NCBI GenBank assembly: GCA_029931535.1
Contig: JAQPZY010001334.1
Coordinates: forward strand, 1,798,001-1,862,000
Source of the DNA: Margaritifera margaritifera
Lineage: Eukaryota; Mollusca; Bivalvia; Unionida; Margaritiferidae
DNA: 64,000 nt
Reading direction: 5' to 3'
Position numbers and translations under genes: made by a program. This document shows, one piece after another, positions 34,381 through 44,800 of this stretch. Every line of letters begins with the position of its first letter. Position 1 is the first letter of the stretch. The notes beneath the pieces were generated by a model. The model had not been told where the DNA came from. It was given only the letters and a program-made list of their open reading frames with translations, and did no database searches.

Positions 34381-35300
34381 TTTAGTCACAATGACCTTGA
34401 GCATCTGACCATAAATTCAATAAAGCTCTATTTTACCTTAAGTACAAGCCCTTCACAAACTCGGGTCAAGTCATGTTGTCCAGAATGTAGCTATGCAGAA
34501 AACATTTTTCTCCTGTCAGTCACAGTGACCTTTGATCTTTTCACCCCAAAATCAACAGACTTCTTTTTTACCCAAAGTGTAAGCCATCCACCAACTTTGG
34601 TGAAGATAGATACGTAGGTCACCCCCCACCCCCACCCCCATGCAATACAATCTGGAGACATCAATCAGGCCTTGTGCATGTCGCAATAAGTGACTCGTGG
34701 AGGCAGGAGCTGAACTAGCTCAGTGTGGTTAGCATGCACGATTTGTGACCAACACGGTGTTGGTTCAAATTCTAAATAACTCGCCTGTGTTACTGTGCCG
34801 TGAAATACCAGACCAAACATGATCAAGAAGTTTTTGTGCAGAAGCCATTTTTCATTCAGTTTGTTAGCAAGTGACCATGACCTTTCAAAACCTTTGACCT
34901 CCAAGTTCAAGCCATCCAGATGTAAGATTAGTCTAGGTCTGTGCTGTAGAACTTAGAGTATTTGTATGGAAACCATTTCTTCTCTTTCAGTCGCAGCGAT
35001 CGCGACTTTAACCTCAAAATCAATGGGTTTCTTCCTTATTCCAAATGCAAGCCATTCCACAAAGTTTGGTACAGGTCTGTGATTTAGAAGTAATGTTTCT
35101 GTGCATAAACCATTTTTCTTTCAGTCAGCAACCCTGATCTGTGATCTTTAGACCCCACAATCAATAGACTTCTTCATTACCCCAAGTGCAAGCCATTCAC
35201 AAAGTTTGGTAAAAGGTAGATGGTGTAAAACTAAAGTTGTTGTTTGGAAATGATGCATGTAAAGATGGAAGGATAATTCATAACATTATACCCTCTGCCT
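34380..35300 (+). repeat. Family B iterated repeat (intergenic)
   Basis: Five or so units with TTTCAGTCACAGTGACC..., GACCTTTGATCTTTTCACC, CAATAGACTTCTTCATTACC, CCAAGTGCAAGCCATTCACA and AAGTTTGGTAAA. A SINE fragment (S3) interrupts the second unit at about 34700-34815. The run CACCCCCCACCCCCACCCCC at 34621 is C-rich. Confidence 0.75.
34700..34815 (+). repeat. tRNA-derived SINE, copy S3, internally deleted
   Basis: TAGCTCAGTGTGGTTAGCAT (A box) and GGTGTTGGTTCAAATTC (B box) are followed directly by TAAATAACTCGCCTGTGTTA and TGTGCCGTG, the tail seen at 44.1 kb. The conserved GGCAAGACAC part is missing between them. Confidence 0.65.
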
Positions 35301-35486
35301 TTTTGAGAGCCTGTTTACAAAAGTTGTAGTCATGGCATACCTAATATGGTACAGGATGTCATTACTGGATTGACAAATTATCAACAGAGATCCAGTTCAC
35401 GTCGAATACTGACCACTGAACAGGAAGTAAATCTTTGCATTCAACTACACTGCTAGGTCAAGGCAACAGTATTATATTAACTTGTG

Positions 35487-35715
35487 ATCTGGTCCCAGTC
35501 TACTTGCCATCAAATAAAGCACTAACAGATCTAGATCCAGTCCATCTACCATCACATAATGCATCAGCATATCTGGACCCAGTCTACCTATGATCACATA
35601 ATGCACGAACAAATTTGGACCCAGTCCATCTATGATCGCATAATGCACCAGCAGATCTGGACCCAGTCTATCTGCTATCACACAATGCACCAGCGAATCT
35701 GGGTCAATGCTGTTT
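35487..35715. repeat. Exact 42-bp tandem array related to MITE N interior
   Basis: The word ATCTGG (or a one-base variant) starts at 35487, 35529, 35571, 35613, 35655 and 35697: five intervals of exactly 42 bp. Units read ATCTGGACCCAGTCTA, CTGCTATCACATAATGCACC, AGCAG. Those words, and the following GGGTCAATGCTGTTTGCAG, match the interior modules of N1 and N2 (CCAGATCTGCC, GCATTATGC, GGGTCTATGCAGTTTGCAG). Since 42 is a multiple of three, both strands stay open for ~100 codons; these are not genes. Confidence 0.9.
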
Positions 35716-35978
35716 GCAGCAGGATGCTTGTTATGTGTAAATCCAGCATCTCCAAAATGAAATACAAACATGTTGGCCTTAGGCATGACAATCATCAAAA
35801 CCTCAAGTACATATAAATTTTGTGTACCATGACCAAGTCTGCTTTGAATGTAATAATATTTATGCCTCGAAAGTTTTACAAGGATTCAAACATCATCAAG
35901 TATTTAGACAAATATTCATGATTAATACACGAAACAAAGTGATACATGTATAATGTAAGGGGGCAAACAAGTTGCACC

Positions 35979-37821
35979 CATTGTCAGGATAGATTTCCAG
36001 TTGCACGTACGGCCCATTTAGAAGCTACACTCACTTAAGAGGAAAACCACCTCTGAAAAGGAACATTGTTTTCAGTTAGCTTGTGCAGTCCCCAGCTAGT
36101 GCTGAACTTCAAACAGCCAGAATTGGTCACTCAATGCAGTCTCTGGTTATTGTTAGACCAAATTCACATCTTGTTTCACTTTGCCAACAAATTGGGTATT
36201 ACGAACTCAGAAACTCTACTTCTAAACTGTATCTATGCAACAAAAAAACAAACAATTTTTTAAAAAAATCAAAATTGTTTGTATGAATATACAGCAAATA
36301 CTGCACTGCATCATAAATATGTGAGCAAGTAATCTACACTTGAAAATTATGTGCTATGGTAATTTGAACCTTGAAAGCTGGTCAATGTTGCCTCTTTTAT
36401 TCATTTATTTATTTGACTCACCAATCAACTTTTTTCTCAGACTACATTACATGTAGTAAGAACACTGGTTTTGTTATTTTGTGTCTGTGAATTCAATTCC
36501 CAGTTATATATTAGTGAAGTGGGGCAATTTACATCTCTGATGATTTATGGTAGTGCTTTCAAATAGTGTCTGCCATAAGACAGGGGACATAGTTGGCACA
36601 TGGTACATTTAAATCAGTTACGCCAAGATCATCTACTCAGGTACAGATGGAATTACATCAGCAACCAAGAGGTTTCAATGTTGTGTATTACATGTGAATA
36701 AACAAGAGCAGATGGTTCTGTTTATTTGACTTACATCAGTCATTTGACCTATTCGATCCAGAAATAAGTATATGGTTTTAACTGAAATGGGAAATTGACA
36801 ACAAAATTTATTTTAATTTTTAAAGTTCATTTCTACTACGATCTTTTTCACTTTATTCTGCATCAAATTCACATATCAACAAAGTGAACACATGACAATC
36901 GCAGACAAGGTGGTGTACTCTCAATATGTAGATCTTTAACAAAATGTGTGATGACCAAATTTCTTCAAATTTAAAATACTCAGCAATTATGATGAATAAT
37001 TACCAAACAAAAAAATTAGTATATAAATACAGTTGTTTGTACTGGTATAACACTAAAAAGCACATTGCATCTAATGAAAGAAAAAAATATAAAGTTTTTT
37101 TAAAGTTTATTTACCAAAGTTGTTTCAGCTTCTTGGGTGTTTTTGTTTCTTAACGTTATCTTTCCTGCACTGATTGGTGTGTTCCTGGTGTGTGACACTT
37201 GAATGTGCCAAAAAAGGGAGCAAGGAGATATACACAAGACAGAAATAAGATGAAAATGAAAAACTAACTTTCTATATTATTGTCTAGATTATCACTAGAT
37301 ACATTGCATTAAACTGCCATTCAGTCTACTAAGCATAATATTAAAAAAGATTCTTGTCCAATCATCAAAAACAGTTGGATGTCTCAGCATTATGAACTGT
37401 TGTTTACACCTGTACTGGTTCAATGGATAGATTTTAAGCAAATAAATAACATAATGAATTACATTTTTGAGCTCCTTTACTGTAGATATGGAAATTATTT
37501 AGAAGAAAAACTGTAATGGTGTGAACCTCATATTTCTTCAAAATGACACTAGCAATGCAAGGAGAAAGTGTGCCAGAGGGTTAAACAAGGAAATGTGGAG
37601 AATCTGAGAACCAGGAGAAGGATGAAAAAAAAAAGAAAAAAGAATGAAATAGCAGACCATACTCTTCAACAGATTGTGAAACAAAACCAATGGCAAACTT
37701 TGACGAAAATTTCTAGTGTATTTAACATTTTCACACCAATGAAAGTTTCCACAAGAAGTGCACACAGAAGGCTCCGTTTCTAAATGGGCAGTTTGTGTGG
37801 CTGGCAGCTATCCTGACAATA
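35979..37821. mobile_element. Tc1/mariner-like derivative, family F copy F1
   Basis: The left end CATTGTCAGGATAG and right end CTATCCTGACAATA (37808-37821) are inverted, and similarity continues inward (GCCCATTTAGAAG on the left, CTAAATGGGCAG on the right). The body (GAAGCTACACTCACTT, CCCCAGCTA, TTTCACTTTGCCAA, AAATTTCTTCAAA) is shared with 53985-54910 and, inverted, 59870-60115. A transposase fragment lies near the right end. Confidence 0.6.
37625..37783 (+). pseudogene. Tc1-like transposase DNA-binding fragment
   Basis: The + frame reads DHTLQQIVKQNQWQTLTKIS, then SVFNIFTPMKVSTRSAHRRL, ending in a stop at 37781-37783. This resembles the second helix-turn-helix of Tc1-family transposases, where an L-x-x-I/L-V-x-x-N stretch is followed by an F-N segment and a V-S-x-R-T-x-x-R-R-L motif. 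No catalytic DDE region follows; the fragment runs straight into the inverted terminus of family F. Short and diverged, so moderate confidence. Confidence 0.5.
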
Positions 37822-38699
37822 GTTTAGTTCTTCAAGCCATATATTTTCTGAAAAATCAATGAAACAGAAATTGATTTAACTTAGTACCAAAAGATTAAAA
37901 CAAATTTTCTCTTTCTCTTTAAGAAAATGGCATTATTAAAAAAATCTTAGATTTCAGTCAAGCGACTTTAAATGCCTACTTTAATTTAACTCTTACTGGC
38001 TCAAAACTGGGGTAATTGAAATGAGACAATATATTTGTTTCTAAAATGAGAATATAATAATAACTGACCAACTACTTTTATGCCATGGCTGCTTTAGAGG
38101 CAGTTGTAATGTTAACTTGATAAGGATATGCACAGTAAACATTTGGTAATGGATGGCAAAGTCACTCATGAGACAAGTCTTATATAACATATATGTACCA
38201 TTAATGTTATGAAGAATATTTTATAAACATCATTTAAAAATTTTAATGACATGTTTGTAAATTTGCTATGCTTTACAAGTATCATAAAACCTACATCCTT
38301 CCATTAGCTAGCCCATCATATTTTTAATTAAATATTAATGACTGTAAATTGTCTAAATCTGTCCTTAACCATGACTTCCTCTAAAAGAGAGTTTCCAGTT
38401 AATCCCATTGCAATACACAAAAATTTCAGGTATCTACACTTACGAATATGAAATAAATGCTGACTACAGCACCAAAATGACAAGCATAACACAAGATTTA
38501 GTTGCTAAAATAGATACATTTAAACTTGGGATAAAAAAAATGAATAGACAGGGATTGCCTCTGAAGCAGTTGGAGCTGTAAGTGATGACCTGATACCTCT
38601 TAAAGATTAATAAATAAATACTGTGAGGAAAAAGAAAGGCAGGTGCTAGGAACAATTTAATGCTTAATGTTGATAGTAGAGCAGCAGCTGTTTCAAGCA

Positions 38700-38809
38700 T
38701 TACTGTAATCCCTCTGAAATTGTGCGGGCCTCTGCTGACTGCAGTGTTGGTCTAATGTGTGTCTGAAAGCCTGGTGGTGGGTTGTGTGTCTGTGGGGGCC
38801 ACATTGTAT
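38700..38809 (-). CDS. CNOT4: CNOT4 terminal exon
   Basis: Acceptor TTATTTCAG ends at 38810 (reading the - strand). The first two bases complete an Asn codon with the A of the previous exon, then TMWPPQTHNPPPGFQTHIRP, then TLQSAEARTISEGLQ and TAA at 38702-38700. The PPPGFQT block is the strongest match to the CNOT4 C terminus. The 3' UTR continues to lower coordinates; a TTTATT (AATAAA on the - strand) at 37106-37111 is one of several possible poly(A) signals and lies inside element F1. Confidence 0.92.
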
Positions 38810-41800
38810 CTGAAATAACAAGAGAACACTAATATGTATTTATGTAATTATTATTCATGGGAACCAATATTTTGTGGTCATAAACCAAGAGTTTCAAAGC
38901 CAAATTCAACAGGACCCACCTTCCAAATCCATAAAATTTAAGCACCAACAAACATGTTGCTTTTGTACAAAACTGATACACAGAAAAATAAATGAATTCA
39001 CAGTACTTAATAGATTCAGAGATTAATGTGGAGGCAGAAAGTTTTCACAAGAATCTTTATCAGCCAATTGTTTTACAATCATAAAGAACATACACACTGA
39101 TACACTGAAAAAGTCAAGGAGATGTTCCACTAACAAGAAGCCCAAGATCACTCACCTGACTGACATCTGCCTAACAGCCAAATGAAAAAGACGTTGGCCA
39201 AGAAATCTGGGTCAGTAGGATGCTTTCTGTACAAATTTCTTCCGTTGTTGTTGATTATATGTGTTATGACAGGAATTGTTTCAAGATTTTTATAATTTTT
39301 ATATCTTTATCCATATTTGATGGCATATCAGAGCATTTGTCCATTACTAAAAGGCTTCTATGCTGGGTCACTTTCTGTCAAAGTTGGTCAAATTCTGTTC
39401 AGCATTTTGTTTAGAGACAAGCTGTGAAAATGTTATTCTATTTTTAGTAATGGCAGCCATATTTTATGGTTGATCAGCATCATTTATATATAAACGAAAA
39501 GCCTCTGAGCTTAGCAAGGATGCTTTCATTCAAATTTTGTCAAATTCTGTAAAATGTGAATTATTTCGATTTTTAGTAGCAGCTGAACAAAAATCTGATC
39601 AAAATCTGATAAAATGATCAATTTATTGAATAATGATTGTCGAACTAGTTGTGATACTGAAGATCAATGTCAAAACAAATAAAAAGATATCTGATGATTC
39701 TAATTTAGCTTGACATTATTTTCTGCTCTTTTCTTGACACAGTTTTCAAACACCAAAGTTTCTTTTTGGCTAAGTTTTTTTTTCATGCCTGGTAATTTTC
39801 TGACATATTAAATGAAATTTATTTATGAACTTATGTTTTTGGACACAAATGAAGTTCTATGATGATATGACATGAGATAGACTAATGTTCTTTTTTGATG
39901 GAGTAATGGCTTGCTTATCAGCAAACATAGCCTTTGAAAGGTTTGAGTGAAATTGTCAAAAACTAGAAGATCCATGTCACTATTTACTAATGAATACCAT
40001 TTGTTTAAACAATACTACCCATTGTTTAAACAATACTACCCACATGTAGAGGACAAAATCTCAATTGTAAAACATTATAAGGATATGTCACTCATTTTTA
40101 AACGAGACAAAAGGTCCAAATGGACCTGATATCGCTCACCTGGTATACATTGGTTTAAATGGCAAATTTAATAAGACAGGTGCCTTGGGTTGAAAGACAC
40201 CCTTGTTAGGACAATTTGCAGCTGTTTGGTAGAAATTGGTGGAATACGGCATTTGCTTCACCATGTTTCTATTTTGAATAACTTCAGCTGGACTAGATGG
40301 GGCATTGACATCTTTAATGTATCAGGGCTCGAATTTAACACAAATTTCTTTGTAGCCAGAAGGACTAGTATACTGAGAAATATACTAGTCTTGACAAATC
40401 TTGACTAGTTCTGCCCACCCCCCAACCCCCTTAAAGTTAAATGACCTCTCCCTAACAAAGACTTGACTTCAGCGGATGTTCTGCAGGATCAAAGCAGCCG
40501 CTATTGTAAACACCGTTATAAAATATTAGCATCAGAAGATAATGTTAGTTTCAGCTTGGAAAAGGTGCGTTCCTATCAAACGAAGCCATCTGATTCGGCG
40601 CGTTGTACTTAACAGCTCCAATTATGGCCTCATCATTAACAGTGGAAGTTTGGTAATTGTTCCTAATTAATCCGACCTCATGGTATTGTTGAAATTAATA
40701 ATAAGGTGGAAAATTTTCAAATCTTAGATGCTCAGAGATTTTAATTCCCAACAGATGAACGGCATTCTGCTTGGATATCTCCACGTGTATTCAATTATTT
40801 ATCATCATAGAAAAAAGTAGTTATATGGAAATGATGTGTCAATAATGTAATCGTAACATTGATCTAATTCTTATAATTATTTCAATGCAAATGTAAAATA
40901 TGCAGTTTCCCATTTGTGACTGTTGGAGCGTTTGGCTAGTGAGCCCAAAAAAAAAAAAAAAATTGAACAAACAAACATACAAACTAATTTCTTTGAATAG
41001 TTATTGACGTGTCTCTGTGTGTGGTATACCACACTGTAGTTTGTTACTGTGGTCAAGTGGCACATGTACTTGACTTTGGAACACGAGGTCGGGAGTTTGC
41101 GCCCAATGGTGGGAATATTCGTTCCTGCTTTTTGTTCCGTGACGCTATGTCTAAGACAGATTCCGTATTAATTTTCTTACTTTTATGAACTTTTCCAAAT
41201 TTATGTATGTGTAGATTTATAAATGGTAACATTTTAATATTTTCTGAATATTTCCTAAAAATGTCATCATGTCATGCATTGAAAAAGTAAAATTTGGTTA
41301 TAGTTAATAAGCATTCTAGATTTACTTTTTAAATGTTAACTCTGGTGAAAAATTCTTCTAAACATTATCAGAATATTTGATTGCTGTTAATGACGGACCA
41401 TAATTGGCGCTGTTAAGCGAAATGTGCAATCGGATGGCTTCTTATTATAGAAACGCACCTTTCCGAGGCAGAAATCGACTTCATCTTCTGATGCTAATAT
41501 TTTATGAGTGTTTACAATGGTCACTGCCTTATTCTACAGAACATCTGCTGAAGTCAAGTCTTTATTAGGGAGAGGCATAAACAAATGCTGACTGTTGATA
41601 ACCGAAACTTACTAGCCCATCGGACTATTAACATTATGAAAGTTATTAGTCTGACAGGAAATCTACTAGCCTCGGGCTAGCGGACTACCGCTAATTTCGA
41701 GCCCAGTGTATGAATGTGAAACATGTTCTTGCTATGACTCTATCACATTTATCTGATATGGTAACATAATGATTTGTAAATACAGCCACACTTGATGGGA

Positions 41801-44800
41801 GATACATAGGTTTCCACCCAAATGTTATAGAAGCCACACCTGAACCACACAGGATACAATTTTGACAAAGCATATATTCTAAGAAAACATTCATACCAAG
41901 TTTGATCAAAATTGGCTCAGCTGTTCTGGAAAGTGGAAAATAGGTTGTTATGGAAGCCACAGGACTGCTAGAGAGCCATGTCAGTCACAATTTTCACAGA
42001 ACATATTCTAATAAACACCCTATCAAGTTTGATCAAGATTGGCTCAGCCATTAGAGAAGTAAAAAATAGGTTTTCCATTGGGTTGGTAAGGTAGCCACAC
42101 AGTTCCTTGGAGAGGGACAGTCTTGACTGAGCATGTCCTGAGAAACGTTCATACCAAGTTTGATCAAAATTGGCTCAGCTGTTCTGGAGAGGAAGTTGAA
42201 AATAGATTTTCCATATGGTTGTTATGGAAGCCACAGGACTGCTAGATAGCCATGTCAGTCACAATTTTCATAGAACATGTCCTATCAAGTCTGATCAAGA
42301 TTGGCTCAGCCATTAGAAAAGTAAAAAATAGGTTTTCCACTGGGTTGGTAAGGTAGCCGCACAGTTCCTTGGAGAGGGACAAACAGTTTTGATGGAGCAT
42401 GTCCTAACAAACATTCATACCAAGTTTAATCAAAATTGGCTCAGCTGTTCTGGAGAAGTTGAAAATAGGTTTTCCATGTGGTTGTTATGGAAGCCACTGG
42501 ACTGCTATCCTTATTACTTATGTTACAATATATCGATTTAAGGCAGTAAGTGGAAATTACAGCTACCATATACCATATAGATATGTGTACATTAAACAAC
42601 ATAAAATGCATTATAATCCTTTTTTAAAAGGGTTAAAATAAAACAGACACATGTAAAAGCTAGTATTTTATTACCAGATTACAGAAATGACACTAATATA
42701 TCAAACAGCTTTGCTGATCTCTAGGAATAAAACACATTAAAAAATTGTTGTGTGTGTGTGGGGGGGTGGGGGGTGGGGGGTGCTTCTTTATCATATGTAG
42801 TTAATTTTTTGTTGGGTCTTTAAATTCATGGTTCAGGGCAACAACGAAATCCATGAAAATTGGTACCCCAAGAAAAATTTTAATACTAGTGTAGGTTTTC
42901 CACAGGGTTGGTATGGTAGCCACACAGTTCCTTGGAGTGGGGCTGCTCTAGTGAAGAAGTTGAAAATAGGTTTACCAGATGGTTGCAATGAAAGCCACAT
43001 CATTGCTAAATGAGCCACCCAACACAATTTTTATAAAGTATTTGCTATGTAAACTACCAAGTTTGATCAAAACTGGCTCAGTTCTTCTGGAGCAGCTGAA
43101 AATAGGTTTTCCATATGGTTGCTATGGGAGGGAGCCACATCATTGCAGTGTGAGCCACCCCTGACACAATTCTGATAATGCATGTGCTATGTAAACTCCT
43201 ACCTAGTTTGATCAAAACTATCTTCGCTGTTCTGGAGAAGCTGAAATTCGGTTTTCCATATGGTTGCACATTATTGCTTGGCGAGCTGCCTAAACACAAT
43301 TTTGATAAAGCATGTGCTAAGAAACACTTATACTAAGTTTGATCAAAATTAGCTCAGCCATTCTAAAGAAGTAGAATATATTCTCTATCTAGTTGGTAAG
43401 GTAGACACACCACCTGAAAGGAAGCCACCCAGACATAACTTAGATAGAGCAGGTCCTAATAATTATTCCTTCCAAGTCCGATCAAAATTGGCTCATCAAT
43501 TCTGAAGAAGCTGTAAATAGATTTTCCGCATGTTTGCCATGGTAGCAACAACCTTTCTAGGGGAGCCACTCCAGACATAATTTTGATATTCTTACCAAGT
43601 TTGATTGAAATTGGCTTGGCTGTTCTAGTAAAGAAGCTGAATATAGGTCTTCCAACCAGCTGCTATGAAAGTCACACCATTGTTAAGGGAAACATCTATG
43701 ATGCAATTTTGACAGAGCATGTGCTACAAAACATTCTGATCAAGTCTGATCAAAACAGGCTGAGCTGTTACGGAGAAGTCAAAAATAGATATACAATTTT
43801 AGTCCCTTTAGAAGCCACACCACTGCTAGGGTAGGCACCCTGAATAGAATTCTGGTACAATATGTCCTGAGGATATTTGCTACTAAGGTTCAAACTGGTC
43901 CAGGAAGAATTTTGAGGCACAGGAAGAATTTTGAAAGATTTGTTTTTTTTTTTAAAAATTGAAATATTTTGTATAACAGAGAGAGGAAACCACAACGGCT
44001 CAGTGGTTAGTGTGCCAGACTTGTGACTGAAAGGGTGCAGGTTCAAATCTTACCATTGGAATTGGCCTGAGCTGGCTAATGTGGTGTGTCACTGGGCAAG
44101 ACACTTTACTCCAATTGCCTCAGCTCTAAATAACATACTTGTGTTGCTGTGCCGTAAAAAGACCAAACCACACAATACAGTAAATTCAAATAGTTGTGCG
44201 AGATCTGTAATTGAACAGGTAAGTGCTATCACTAAGTTGCCTCCCTTACATATCTATTGAACATTACATGCCTCCTGTCTAGCGATTAGTTACTTCGAAA
44301 TTCTTCCTATGCAGATTCTGTCAATCTACTCATATTAACTCATTAACCCCTGGAGATTCTTTTCATTTTCGCCTGAAATGGGGGTAGGATACGCATTTTT
44401 GGGGTTACTTCTGAATGCAGAAAAACACATCTGCTTAAGAAAGTTTTTTGTTTAGCCGAATGCTTAGGTGTATCAGAAACATTGTTTTCAATTGGCTATT
44501 ACGCTCGCACATGTGCAGAATGGTAAAAGTTGGACTTCTTTTTTTTTTTTTTTTTTTTTTTATTTTTATATTGGATCCCTGATTTTTGTGTCCTGGCCCC
44601 TTTTTACTCCAAATCTCAAACTTATCCTACTTTTTGCAAAGGTTCATCTGTCTGTGTGCAGTTCGGACCGGTCTGCTTTAGATCTAAGGCCAAAAAGTCT
44701 AAAATCCGGACACAAACTCCGGTTCCGGAACTGGCAATTTTCGACCAAAAAAAAAATCGGTCTCAAAAACTGCATTTCTTTCGCTGTATTTTTTAATGCG

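Noticed and set aside
34621..34641. C-rich run as a regulatory element
   Set aside because: A simple homopolymer-like interruption of family B with no partner site; nothing supports regulation.
35472..35816. Long ORFs on both strands with a 14-residue repeat
   Set aside because: They come from the 42-bp array, whose period is a multiple of three and so keeps frames open; no independent coding evidence.
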